Shown: positions 40,155 to 48,337, numbered from the stretch's first letter. The stretch is 64,000 bases of DNA from Streptomyces graminofaciens (GCF_030294945.1 NZ_AP018448.1:11380501-11444500); one strand, 5' to 3'. Notes: generated by a model from the sequence alone, not told the origin. Numbers and translations are program-made.

Positions 40155-41491
40155 CGCAGCTCGTAGTCGGCCATCGCGGCCCGCACGCCCGGGGAGAAGA
40201 ACTCGGGACCGATCGCGTCCGAGTGCGCCAGCCCCTCGGGAGTGAGCCGCAGAAGCTCGGTCCCGGTGTCCGCCAGCCAGCCACGGGAGGCCAGCGTCTC
40301 CAGCTCCGCCGGGAAGTCCTCGTACGGCTCCGCCCCGAACCGGCGCCGGTAGTCGGCCACCGGCAGTCCCTCCGCCTGGAGCAGCGACTGCAGCAGATGG
40401 CGGCGCCGCGCCTCGCCCTCGTCGACCGCGCGGCCGACGGACGCGCGGCTGAAGTCCTCGGTGGCCGCGTAGTCGTCGATGATCGCGCGGATCTCCCGCA
40501 TGTCGACCGCGTAGTCGAAGGAGTAGTGCACTTTCGACGTGTACGAGCGGGCGCCGCAGCCCAGGCCGATCATGCCGTCGGTCTGGCAGGTGTAGTCGTC
40601 CGGGCCCTGCGGTGGCGCGTCCGCGCGGCGGAACATCCGCATCGACACCTGCTCGTAGCCATGGGCGAGGAGGTGGTCGCGGCCCTCGCGGTAGCGCCGC
40701 AGCCGTGCCTCGTCCCAGTCACGGTCCGCGACCTCCGGGTCGAGGTGCCGGCCGAGGCCCGTCAACGGCCGTACATACAGGGGGTAGAGATAGATCTCCT
40801 CCGGCCGCCAGGCGAGGGCCGCGTCGAGGGAGAGCCGCCAACTGGCCGCCGTCTGCCCGTCGATGCCGTAGATCAGGTCGATGTTGAGGACCGGGATGCC
40901 GGTGTCGCGGACGCGGGAGAGGGCCGTCTCGACGTCGGCGCGGCGCTGCGGTCGTACTGCCGCGCGTGCCTCCGCTTCGACGAAGCTCTGCACTCCGAGG
41001 CTGAGCCGCGTGGTGCCCCGCTCGGCCAGTACCGCGAGCCGGTCGGCCGTCGCGGTGGCGGGGGAGGCCTCGACCGACAGCGGGATCGCCCGGAGGTCCG
41101 CGCCCATGTGCCGCTCGGCGATGTCGCACAGCCGTTCCAGCTCGGCGGCCTCCAGATAGGTCGGCGTACCCCCGCCGAACGCGGCGTTCGCGAACCGCAC
41201 CGGCGCCGTGTCACCCAGCGCCTCGCGCACCGCGATCGCCTGCCGTTCCAGCGCGTCGAGGTAACGGCCGGTCAGCCCGTCCGGAGCACCGATCCGGGTG
41301 AACAGGTTACAGAACCCGCAGCGCACCTCGCAGAACGGTATGTGCGCGTAGAGGGACAGGGCCGCTCGGGACTCGCCGGCCCACAGGTCCGCGAGCCGTG
41401 GACTGCCGGGCAGCTTTCGGTACGCCGTCTTGTGCGGGTAGGCGTACACGTAGTGCTGATAGGGGCGAACCGGTGTCTCGGTCACGGTCAT
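40151..41491 (-). CDS. STM4012-family radical SAM protein (HemN-like)
   Basis: 446 residues. The cluster motif is at Cys54, Cys58, Cys61 (CEVRCGFC), without the extra Cys of HemN's CxxxCxxCxC. HemN-like features follow: FANAAFGGGTPTYLEAAELE, TRLSLGVQSFVEAE, VLNIDLIYGIDGQTAASW, LYPLYVRPLTGLG and a C-terminal HemN_C-like wing (EGLAHSDAIGPEF). It is assigned to the STM4012 family rather than true coproporphyrinogen dehydrogenase because of the neighbours. It is a probable SAM-dependent radical enzyme; substrate unknown. The ATG shares ATGA with the STM4013-type stop. Confidence 0.9.
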   Translation of the reverse strand: MTVTETPVRPYQHYVYAYPHKTAYRKLPGSPRLADLWAGESRAALSLYAHIPFCEVRCGFCNLFTRIGAPDGLTGRYLDALERQAIAVREALGDTAPVRFANAAFGGGTPTYLEAAELERLCDIAERHMGADLRAIPLSVEASPATATADRLAVLAERGTTRLSLGVQSFVEAEARAAVRPQRRADVETALSRVRDTGIPVLNIDLIYGIDGQTAASWRLSLDAALAWRPEEIYLYPLYVRPLTGLGRHLDPEVADRDWDEARLRRYREGRDHLLAHGYEQVSMRMFRRADAPPQGPDDYTCQTDGMIGLGCGARSYTSKVHYSFDYAVDMREIRAIIDDYAATEDFSRASVGRAVDEGEARRRHLLQSLLQAEGLPVADYRRRFGAEPYEDFPAELETLASRGWLADTGTELLRLTPEGLAHSDAIGPEFFSPGVRAAMADYELR

Positions 41492-42357
41492 GCGGACGGC
41501 TCCAGGAAGAAGTGGCTGTAGGGGACGGTCCACACGGCCTCGTGGCCGAGCCGGTGCCCGGTGTATCCGTCGTCCCCGTACGTGGTCCCGTGGTCGGAGC
41601 AGACGACGGCGAAGCAGCGGCGGCGTGAGCTCATCGCGGTGAAGAGCCGCCCGATGTGCCGGTCGATGTACTCCAGGGCCGCCGCGTGGGTGACCAGGCT
41701 GTCGCCTGCCTCGCGGGTGGCGCCGGGCAGGTGGAACCAGTTGGGCTGGTGCAGGGCCGAGGCGTTGAGGAAGAGGAACAGCCGCTGTTCGGCGGGCAGT
41801 TCGGCCACGATCCGTTCGGCGAGGGCCACCTGGGACTCGAAGGAGGTCGGGGAGGCGACCGAGAACTCCGGCTCCCAGTGGCTCTCCTGGAACAGGCCCG
41901 GCAGGACGCTGCCCAGTGCGCCCTGCTTGTTGAAGAAGCCGACACCGCCGACGCACACCGTGCGGTAACCGCGCTCGGCGAGCGCCGACACCAGGTCGGG
42001 CCGGTCGAAGACGAATGTGCGCCCCGCTGTCGTCTCGCTGCCGGCGAACCGGCTCGCGAAGAGGCGCGGGTGCGGTCCGGGGGCCGCCGGGGTCGGCAGG
42101 AAGCCCGCGAACATGGCCTGGTGCGAGGCGTAGGTGAAGCTGCCGGGCGCGTGCCGCTTCTCCCAGGTGCCGCCCGGCAGATGTGCGGCCAGGTTCGGCA
42201 GCCGGCCGGCCGCCGCGAGCTCCACGGCCACGTCGTACCGGAGTGTGTCGAGCGTGAGCAGCAGCAGGTCGTCGCGGCCCACCACCTCGTTCATGTCGGG
42301 CTCCGGGGCCGCGGCCCCGGGGTTCGGTTCGGCTACGTGCAGGTCAGATACGTGCAT
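41488..42357 (-). CDS. STM4013/SEN3800-family hydrolase (alkaline phosphatase/sulfatase fold)
   Basis: 289 residues. The N-terminal nucleophile region LLLLTLDTLRYDVA (Asp37, Thr38) and the metal-binding SDHGTTYGDDGYTGHRLGHE near the end are those of the alkaline phosphatase superfamily; the nucleophile could be Thr38. No signal peptide, so it acts in the cytosol. It overlaps the STM4014-type gene by 14 bp and the STM4012-type gene by 4 bp. In this pathway it may remove or transfer a phosphate or sulfate group; that is inference. Confidence 0.88.
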   Translation of the reverse strand: MHVSDLHVAEPNPGAAAPEPDMNEVVGRDDLLLLTLDTLRYDVAVELAAAGRLPNLAAHLPGGTWEKRHAPGSFTYASHQAMFAGFLPTPAAPGPHPRLFASRFAGSETTAGRTFVFDRPDLVSALAERGYRTVCVGGVGFFNKQGALGSVLPGLFQESHWEPEFSVASPTSFESQVALAERIVAELPAEQRLFLFLNASALHQPNWFHLPGATREAGDSLVTHAAALEYIDRHIGRLFTAMSSRRRCFAVVCSDHGTTYGDDGYTGHRLGHEAVWTVPYSHFFLEPSA

Positions 42358-43513
42358 GGTCGTTCCTCGGCCGGGGGTGGTGCGAGGCCGCCGGGAGCGC
42401 GAAGCCCCGGGCCGCCGCGAGCTGCGCCGCGTAGGTGTCCAGGCCCTCCGCCGGGCTTCCCGGCAGCCCGGTCAACCGGGGCAGCAGGTCCCCGAAGGCG
42501 TTGACCTCGCCGACGGCGAACCGGCGCCAGCCGATCGACGGGAGCAGATCGACGCCGACGGACAGCGTGCGGGGGAAACAGGCCGCGGCCTGCTCGCAGA
42601 TGTCCAGCGCCCGCGCCCACCGGTCGCCCGCCGCGTCGACCACCGACGCCAGGTCGCCCCGCGCCCCGCCCAGATGGAGGTTGGTGAGAGGGAACCGGCT
42701 GGTGCGTACCACGGCGTGCGTGGCGCGGCCCGCCACGACCAGGACCCGCAGGTCCGCCGATCTGCCCTGGGCGGAGGCCTTTGGCAGCCAGCGCTCGATG
42801 TGCAGCCCGTCGGGCGCCAGCGCGTCGACGACGGCGGCGATCTCCCGCTCGTCGGTGTAGCGCCGCACCCGCAGGGAGTTGTGGAGACGGCCGTCCGGCG
42901 CCACCTCCACCGAGGTCGTGGCCCTGATCCGTCCCGACGTCGCCGTCTCGACGGCCAGCACCCCGGACGCCGACGAACCATGGGCGAGCTTGACGAAGAC
43001 ACGCGGCATGCCGTGCTCCCGCATGGCCGCCCGTACGTCGTCCCAGCCGCGCACCGGCAGCACACCGCCCGAGGTGGGCGACGGCGGCACCGGAACGCCC
43101 GCCGCGTCGAGCCGGGCATGGCACTGCCGTTTGTCGAACAGCACGGCGAGCTCCGCGGGATCGTCCAGCCGGACCCCGCCCCGCAACGACCCGACGGCGT
43201 CCAGGAACCTGCCGTACCAGGTGGCCGAACCCTCCACCCGTGTCGGTTCGTCGACCCCGCGCAGCAGCCGGTCCACTTCGGCATTCTCGCCCGGCGAGTC
43301 CAGCCGGACGATCTCGTCGTCGGCGAAGTCGTGACCGCCGTCGCGCAGGACGTCCCGCCACTCGACGATCCGGGGCGTGCCCGCACCGGCGGCCTCGGCG
43401 GCCGCGACGAACAACCGCACCCGCCGGTTCTCCCCGTTGCCGACGACCACCCACGGCGCACCCGCGCCCCCGGGACCGAACATACCGACCTCCCCCCTCA
43501 AGCCGTCCCCCAT
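42344..43513 (-). CDS. STM4014-family ATP-grasp-like protein
   Basis: 389 residues. After a nucleotide-like start (WVVVGNGENRRVRLFVAAAE) the centre shows ATP-grasp traits: VFVKLAHGSSASGVLAVE (ATP-binding Lys and flexible loop), a strand with HIERWLPKA, and near the end VGEVNAFGDLLPRL, resembling the Mg2+-binding (D/E)xN step. ATP-grasp enzymes ligate a carboxylate to an amine or thiol through an acyl phosphate. The family is named STM4014 and uncharacterised. Its stop overlaps the STM4013-type start, and it begins 24 bp after the STM4015-type gene. Confidence 0.85.
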   Translation of the reverse strand: MGDGLRGEVGMFGPGGAGAPWVVVGNGENRRVRLFVAAAEAAGAGTPRIVEWRDVLRDGGHDFADDEIVRLDSPGENAEVDRLLRGVDEPTRVEGSATWYGRFLDAVGSLRGGVRLDDPAELAVLFDKRQCHARLDAAGVPVPPSPTSGGVLPVRGWDDVRAAMREHGMPRVFVKLAHGSSASGVLAVETATSGRIRATTSVEVAPDGRLHNSLRVRRYTDEREIAAVVDALAPDGLHIERWLPKASAQGRSADLRVLVVAGRATHAVVRTSRFPLTNLHLGGARGDLASVVDAAGDRWARALDICEQAAACFPRTLSVGVDLLPSIGWRRFAVGEVNAFGDLLPRLTGLPGSPAEGLDTYAAQLAAARGFALPAASHHPRPRNDHARI

Positions 43514-43537
43514 GCCGCCCCCCTCGGTCCGTCGCGC

Positions 43538-44506
43538 CTACTCGCCCACCGCGACGAAACGCCACACCGTGCCGTCGTCCTCCTCGTCCGACTCCGCGTC
43601 GTCCGGGTCCACGTCGACCTGGACGCCCTCCGCCTCCAGGGAGTCCCGCAGCCGGTCACGTATCGCCGCGCTCAGGTAGTTGTGGTGCAGGTCCAGGGTG
43701 ATGAGGTGGGTGAGGGGCTGGCCCGTGAGCAGCGCGGTCGCGCCGTCGTCGGTGAGCACGCCCATCGACACGTCGAGGACGGCGAGACGGGCCACCACCG
43801 GCGCGGCGGCCAGCGCCGTACAGATGTCGTCCTGCATCTCGCTGTTGCGCAACGCCAGATGCCTCAGCGCCGGGAGACGTGTGCCCGCCAGGATCGGCGC
43901 CAGGTCGGCCACCTCGGAGTCGCCGCCGTACTCGGAGGTGCCCAGCCACAGATCCAGCTTGACGAGGGCCGGCAGCTCACTCGCCGCGACACCCCGCACC
44001 GCCTCTACCGGCATGCCGCCGGTCTCGACCGTCAGCGTCCGCAGCCGCTCGTGGCGCACGGCGGGGAAGACCAGCCCCTGGCCGCCGCGGACCCCGAACT
44101 CCTCCAGCTCGCCGAAGGCGTTGAGCAGTGGGGACACATCGCCCTGGTTGATCCAGGAGATCTCGCACTCCTCCATCACGATGTCCCCGAGGAACAGCGC
44201 GCGCAGGGCGGGCAGCCGGTCCTTCGCGGCCACCAGAGCCTCGATGATCTTCTCCGGACCGTTGTCGTACGCGTCGCTCCAGGCGCCCACCACCAGGGCC
44301 CGCACCTTCGTGGTGTCGACCGAGGCGAGGAACCGCCCGAACGCGTCCTCCCACTCCTCGTCGCTCTCGTACGACTCCACGGCGACCCGCCACGCCACCG
44401 ACTCGGGGTTCGGCAGTCCGGCCGCGTCCTCGGGCCCCTTCACCGAGTCCGGGAAGGTGAAGGCCGGCAGGTCGTGGAACTCCCGCAGGTGGTCTCCGAT
44501 GGTCAT
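43538..44506 (-). CDS. STM4015-family leucine-rich-repeat-like protein
   Basis: 322 residues; ATG 44506 begins MTIGDHLREFHDLPAFTF after AGAGGCGGG. From about residue 110 there are irregular LRR units (LRTLTVETGG, LVKLDLWLGT, LRHLALRNSEMQDDI, LAVLDVSMGVL, LITLDLHHNYLS). The C-terminus is very acidic (DPDDAESDEEDDG). LRR surfaces bind proteins or peptides, so this may be the recognition component of the cluster. First gene of the minus-strand STM4015-4011 unit; a DNA-damage-type promoter lies about 100 bp upstream. Confidence 0.88.
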   Translation of the reverse strand: MTIGDHLREFHDLPAFTFPDSVKGPEDAAGLPNPESVAWRVAVESYESDEEWEDAFGRFLASVDTTKVRALVVGAWSDAYDNGPEKIIEALVAAKDRLPALRALFLGDIVMEECEISWINQGDVSPLLNAFGELEEFGVRGGQGLVFPAVRHERLRTLTVETGGMPVEAVRGVAASELPALVKLDLWLGTSEYGGDSEVADLAPILAGTRLPALRHLALRNSEMQDDICTALAAAPVVARLAVLDVSMGVLTDDGATALLTGQPLTHLITLDLHHNYLSAAIRDRLRDSLEAEGVQVDVDPDDAESDEEDDGTVWRFVAVGE

Positions 44507-44609
44507 GTGCGCCCGCCTCTTCGCCTTGCTGCCGGCCGATGGATCCGACCCGGTGGCCGGAACCGCTCGCTGAACACCCGGTGCGCGGACAGCGCCGCCG
44601 GGTAGGGGA

Positions 44610-44632
44610 GTTCTACCAAGCCCCACTGACAA
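44610..44632 (-). promoter_or_regulatory. RecA-independent DNA-damage-type promoter for the STM4015-STM4011 unit
   Basis: On the minus strand TTGTCAGTG (44632-44624) is followed by exactly 8 bp (GGGCTTGG) and TAGAAC (44615-44610). The published actinobacterial RecA-NDp consensus is tTGTCRgtg-N8-TAnnnT; only the last -10 base differs (C for T). The predicted transcript starts near 44603, about 97 nt before the STM4015-type ATG. Confidence 0.65.
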
Positions 44633-44693
44633 CGCGTACGGCGGACCCTTGTTCGGTCTGGTCGCGGCCTTGCCGAGGGCGGTTGTCAGTGGG
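44622..44693. repeat. Perfect 12-bp inverted repeat joining two divergent promoters
   Basis: CCCACTGACAAC (44622-44633) and GTTGTCAGTGGG (44682-44693) are exact reverse complements 48 bp apart. Each arm contains the TTGTCAGTG element of one of the two outward-facing promoters, so the repeat reflects two activator sites rather than a hairpin. Confidence 0.8.
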
Positions 44694-44705
44694 TGCCTCT
44701 ACGGT
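44683..44705 (+). promoter_or_regulatory. RecA-independent DNA-damage-type promoter for the small-protein/DUF6745 operon
   Basis: TTGTCAGTG (44683-44691), 8 bp (GGTGCCTC), then TACGGT (44700-44705): a complete match to tTGTCRgtg-N8-TAnnnT, the LexA-independent class tied to the PafBC activator in mycobacteria. The predicted start is near 44712, giving a leader of about 38 nt with GGGAGGA at 44738-44744. Confidence 0.75.
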
Positions 44706-44749
44706 CTTCTCCATGGCACACCCGAGTGCCCCGAACGGGAGGAAGACCC

Positions 44750-45076
44750 ATGTACCGGCAGGGAGATGTCCTGATCGTGCCGCTCGCGGAGCACGCGGTG
44801 CCCGAGAGCGCGCATGACGCCGTGTCGGAGCCGCGTGACGGGCGCGGCAGGTTCGTCCTCGCCCTCGGCGAGGTCACCGGCCACGCCCACGCCGTGGTGG
44901 GCCCGGGCCGGCTGATCCGCGAGGCGGGCGTCTTCGGCCCGATGCTGTTGCACGTGCCGGAGGGCGCCCGGGTCGTCCACGAGGAGCACGCGGCGATATC
45001 CCTGCCCAAGGGCTGGTACCGAGTCGTACGACAGCGTGAGTACGTGCCGGGGTCGGTGCGGATCGTCGCCGACTGA
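44750..45076 (+). CDS. Small conserved protein, 108 aa, DUF6745 partner
   Basis: ATG 44750 with GGGAGGAAGACCC before it. The beta-rich sequence starts MYRQGDVLIVPL and has GEVTGHAHAVVGPGRL and ARVVHEEHAAISLPKGWYRV, then VRQREYVPG. The paired HAH and HEEH motifs could bind a metal. Proteins of this pattern occur beside DUF6745-type genes; no function is known. First gene after the damage-type promoter, 51 bp before the DUF6745-type gene. Confidence 0.8.
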   Translation: MYRQGDVLIVPLAEHAVPESAHDAVSEPRDGRGRFVLALGEVTGHAHAVVGPGRLIREAGVFGPMLLHVPEGARVVHEEHAAISLPKGWYRVVRQREYVPGSVRIVAD

Positions 45077-45127
45077 GGCGCGGGGCGGGACGAGCGGGAA
45101 GAACGACGAGGAGTGAGGGGCGAGGCC

Positions 45128-46189
45128 GTGACGGAAGAGACGAACTGGCGGGCGGTGGCGGCGGCCACGGGAACGGGGGAGCGTGCCGGGGCGGAGGCGG
45201 GTGTCCGCCTCGCCTACCGCAGGGCGGGGCTCGACGAGCCGGAGATGATCGTGTGGGCGCGCTCCCCGCTGGAGGCGGTGCGGCTGCTCTCCGGTGACGT
45301 GCCGGAAGGCGTGACGACGCCCCTGCCGACCGGGGCGAGCGTGCGCGACGCCCTGCGCAACAGACCTCTCGCCGCCGCCCGCGAGCGACTTCACAGCGGC
45401 CTCGGCCCGGCGGGCTGGAGCGGCCATTGGCGCGCGACGGGCGAGAACCTGTGGGAGACCACCCGCCCGCTCGTCGACCGCGTCCGCACCGGCGTCGTCG
45501 AGGCGCTGGCCCCGAGCGACCGCGAGGAGGAGACCCGCATCAGACTCCTCCTCCTGGATGCCGTCCTCGGCCAGCACGACGCCGCCTGGCTGTACGCCCT
45601 CGACACCGACACCGACGCGGACGCCGATACGGCGAGCGACGCCGGCTCCGGGCTCGACGCACTGGCCGAGGTGGCCCGTACGGCGGGCTGGTGGTGGCCG
45701 TACGAGAACGTCGCGGTCCTCACCGAACGGCCCACGGAGCTGCACCGCGACGAGGCGGGCCGTCTGGACCGCGGCGACGGCCCCGCGCTCGCCTACGCCG
45801 ACGGCTTCGCCCTGCACGCCTGGCGCGGACTGCCCGTACCCGCCGAGTTCCTCGACCGGCTGGGCGCGCTCACACCCGAGCAGATCCGGCAGGAGGAGAA
45901 CGCGGAGCTGCGCCGCGTGATGCTGGAGTTCTACGGCTACGAGCGCTATCTGGAGGAGTCCGGGGCGAAGCCGGTGGACCGCGACGAGACGGGCGTCCTC
46001 TGGCGCATAGAACTGTCCGGCGACGAGGACGTGGTGATGGTCGAGGTCGTCAACTCCACGCCCGAGCCCGACGGCACGAGCCGCACCTACTGGCTGCGCG
46101 TGCCGCCCACGACGCGTACGGCCAGGGAGGGAGTGGCCTGGACGTTCGGCCTGGACGCCGAGGTGTACGAGCCGCTGAAGCAGACGTGA
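45128..46189 (+). CDS. DUF6745-type protein
   Basis: 353 residues from GTG 45128 (GAGGGG 7 nt upstream; a GTG at 45113 is possible). Family-like segments are WWWPYENVAVLTERPTELHR, GPALAYADGFALHAWRGLPV and a C-terminal VEVVNSTPEPDG, then SRTYWLRVPPTTRTAREGVAW. The protein is soluble, with no signal or transmembrane segment, and an Asp/Thr run (DTDTDADADTASD) forms a linker. I know of no function; the promoter architecture suggests a role after DNA damage together with the 108-aa protein and perhaps the divergent radical-SAM unit. Confidence 0.85.
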   Translation: MTEETNWRAVAAATGTGERAGAEAGVRLAYRRAGLDEPEMIVWARSPLEAVRLLSGDVPEGVTTPLPTGASVRDALRNRPLAAARERLHSGLGPAGWSGHWRATGENLWETTRPLVDRVRTGVVEALAPSDREEETRIRLLLLDAVLGQHDAAWLYALDTDTDADADTASDAGSGLDALAEVARTAGWWWPYENVAVLTERPTELHRDEAGRLDRGDGPALAYADGFALHAWRGLPVPAEFLDRLGALTPEQIRQEENAELRRVMLEFYGYERYLEESGAKPVDRDETGVLWRIELSGDEDVVMVEVVNSTPEPDGTSRTYWLRVPPTTRTAREGVAWTFGLDAEVYEPLKQT

Positions 46190-46208
46190 GCGCCACCGTC
46201 GCCGTCGG

Positions 46209-46829
46209 TCACTCGAACCGTGACGTGTCGCCCGCGCCCTTGCGGATGATCTCGGCCTCGCCGCTGGAGAAGTCGATGACGGTCGTCGGCTCCGTGCCGC
46301 AGTCACCGGAGTCCACCACCGCGTCGACCAGGTAGTCCAGGCGCTCCTTGATCTCCCAGCCCTGCGTCATCGGCTCCTCCTCGTCGGGCAGCAGCAGAGT
46401 GCTGGAGACGAGGGGCTCGCCGAGCTCCGCGAGCAGGGCCTGGACCACGCGGTGGTCGGGGATGCGCACCCCGACGGTCTTCTTCTTGGGGTGGAGGAGC
46501 TTGCGGGGCACCTCCCTGGTCGCGGGGAGGATGAAGGTGTAACTGCCGGGCGTCGACGCCTTCACGGCGCGGAACACGTCGTTGTCGACGTGTACGAACT
46601 GGCCCAGCTGCGCGAAGTTCTCGCACACCAGGGTGAAGTGGTGACGGTCGTCGAGCTGCCGGATCGCCCGGATGCGCTCGATGCCGTCACGACTGCCCAG
46701 CTGGCACCCCAGCGCGAAGCAGGAGTCCGTCGGATACGCGATGAGCCCACCCTGACGGACGCTGTCGGCCACCTGACCGATGGCGCGCGGCTGGGGGTTG
46801 TCGGGGTGCACGTCGAAATACTTGGCCAT
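46209..46829 (-). CDS. Sua5/YciO/YrdC-family protein (threonylcarbamoyl-AMP synthase-like)
   Basis: 206 residues, a stand-alone YrdC domain. Features: VRQGGLIAYPTDSCFALGCQ (substrate entry strand), IRQLDDRHHFTLVCENF in place of the KxRxxxxPL pattern, SYTFILPATREVP and TVGVRIPDHRVVQALL. The sequence RQLDDRHHFTL is typical of the YciO branch, whose activity is weaker or different from TsaC/YrdC, which makes threonylcarbamoyl-AMP for tRNA t6A. A second, canonical Sua5 would be expected elsewhere in the genome. Confidence 0.88.
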   Translation of the reverse strand: MAKYFDVHPDNPQPRAIGQVADSVRQGGLIAYPTDSCFALGCQLGSRDGIERIRAIRQLDDRHHFTLVCENFAQLGQFVHVDNDVFRAVKASTPGSYTFILPATREVPRKLLHPKKKTVGVRIPDHRVVQALLAELGEPLVSSTLLLPDEEEPMTQGWEIKERLDYLVDAVVDSGDCGTEPTTVIDFSSGEAEIIRKGAGDTSRFE

Positions 46830-46870
46830 CTGCCGAGCTTATGCCCACGAGAGCCCCGCACCCGTTGATG

Positions 46871-46950
46871 GGGCCGCAGGCCCCGAAAAGGGGCGCGGGG
46901 AACTGCGCGACCAGCCACGAACGACTCGCGGTTCGACGACGGCCCGCAGT
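46871..46950. repeat. Dispersed Streptomyces-type intergenic element with hairpin
   Basis: The segment GCCGCAGGCCCCGAAAAGGGGC followed by GCGGGGAACTGCGCGACCAG resembles, from memory, a sequence scattered through many Streptomyces intergenic regions. Its ends are loosely inverted (ccgcaggcc ... ggcccgcag), and GCCCC-GAAAA-GGGGC makes an internal hairpin. It lies between fprA and the YciO-type gene and probably acts as a terminator. Confidence 0.5.
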
Positions 46951-46972
46951 CCCCCAGCACTTCAGCGAAGCG

Positions 46973-48337
46973 TCACGCGCCGCTGGCCCGCAGCATGTCC
47001 TCACGCTCGACGATCTTCACGCGCGCCCGGCCCTGGGGCTCGCCCAGCGCCTTCTCGGCGGCGTCGAGCTTGTACCAGCCGTCCCACGTCGTGAAGCGCA
47101 CGTCGCGCTCGGCGAAGAAGGCGTCGACGGCCTCCGGCTCCGGCGAGGCGGGCTCGTGCAGACGACCGTTCGCGAAGTCGTCCAGCAGGTTGGAGACGGT
47201 CTCGTTGGCGTCGCCCTTGGTGTGCCCGATGAGGCCCACCGGACCGCGCCGGATCCAGCCGGTGACGTACGTGGACTGCAGGTGCGCCCCGGTCTCCTCG
47301 ACGACCCGGCCGCCCGCGTCCGGCACGGTGCCCGACTCGACGTCCCAGGGGAGCTTGGGCAGCTTGTCGGAGAGGTAGCCGACCGCGCGGTAGACCGCGG
47401 TGACGTCCCAGTCCTTGAACTCGCCGGTGCCCTTGACGTTGCCGGTGCCGTCGAGGGCGGTGCGCTCGGTGCGCAGGCCGACGACCTTGCCGTCCTCGCC
47501 GAGGATCTCGGTGGGCGACTCGAAGAAGTGCAGGAACAGCTTGTGCGGGCGGTCGCCGACGTCGCGGATCGCCCAGTTCTCCAGGGTCTTGGCGACCATG
47601 TCGGCCTGCTTGTTGCCGCGCCGGGTCGCGATCGAACCCTCGTCGTAGTCGATGTCCTCGGGGTCGACGATGACCTCGATGTTGGGGGAGTGGTCCAGCT
47701 CCCGCAGCTCCATCGGGGAGAACTTCGCCTGCGCCGGGCCCCGGCGGCCGAAGACGTGGACCTCCAGCGCCTTGTTGGCCTTCAGACCCTCGTAGACGTT
47801 CGCCGGGATCTCGGTCGGCAGCAGCTCGTCCGCCGTCTTGGCGAGGACACGCGCCACGTCGAGCGCCACGTTGCCGACGCCGAGGACAGCGACCTTCTCG
47901 GCCTCCAGCGGCCAGGTGCGCGGGACGTCCGGGTGGCCGTCGTACCAGGAGACGAAGTCGGCGGCGCCGTAGGAGCCGTCCAGGTCGATGCCGGGGATGT
48001 CGAGCGCGCGGTCGGCCGTCGCACCCGTGGAGAAGATCACGGCGTCGTAGAACGCGCGCAGATCGTCCAGGTTGATGTCGGTCGGGTAGTCGACGTTGCC
48101 GAAGAGACGGATCTGCGGCTTGTCGAGCACCTGGTGCAGGGCGGTGATGATGCCCTTGATGCGGGGGTGGTCGGGGGCCACGCCGTAACGGATCAGTCCG
48201 AACGGGGCGGGCATCCGCTCGTAGAGGTCGATGGACACACCGGGTTCGGTGGCGACGTCGGACTTCAGCAGCGCGTCGGCGGCGTAGATCCCGGCGGGTC
48301 CGGCTCCGACAATGGCTACCCGCAGAGGGCGGGGCAT
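46973..48337 (-). CDS. fprA: Ferredoxin/adrenodoxin-NADP+ reductase, FprA type
   Basis: 454 residues from ATG 48337, the usual length for FprA. FAD loop VAIVGAGPAGIYAADALL, LYERMPAPFGLIRYGVAPDH, NADP loop VAVLGVGNVALDVARVL, VFGRRGPAQAKFSPMELREL and GWIRRGPVGLIGHTKGDANE are all diagnostic. It transfers electrons from NADPH to ferredoxins, serving cytochromes P450 or iron metabolism. A possible DtxR/IdeR-type iron box lies 46-64 bp upstream. Confidence 0.94.
   Translation of the reverse strand: MPRPLRVAIVGAGPAGIYAADALLKSDVATEPGVSIDLYERMPAPFGLIRYGVAPDHPRIKGIITALHQVLDKPQIRLFGNVDYPTDINLDDLRAFYDAVIFSTGATADRALDIPGIDLDGSYGAADFVSWYDGHPDVPRTWPLEAEKVAVLGVGNVALDVARVLAKTADELLPTEIPANVYEGLKANKALEVHVFGRRGPAQAKFSPMELRELDHSPNIEVIVDPEDIDYDEGSIATRRGNKQADMVAKTLENWAIRDVGDRPHKLFLHFFESPTEILGEDGKVVGLRTERTALDGTGNVKGTGEFKDWDVTAVYRAVGYLSDKLPKLPWDVESGTVPDAGGRVVEETGAHLQSTYVTGWIRRGPVGLIGHTKGDANETVSNLLDDFANGRLHEPASPEPEAVDAFFAERDVRFTTWDGWYKLDAAEKALGEPQGRARVKIVEREDMLRASGA

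Noticed and set aside
40151..41491. Annotation as HemN/HemW coproporphyrinogen dehydrogenase
   Set aside because: The fourth Cys of the HemN motif is absent and the four neighbouring genes are exactly the STM4011-4015 families.
44622..44693. The 12-bp inverted repeat as a terminator hairpin
   Set aside because: The arms are 48 bp apart, lie between divergent genes rather than after a stop, and each matches a promoter element.
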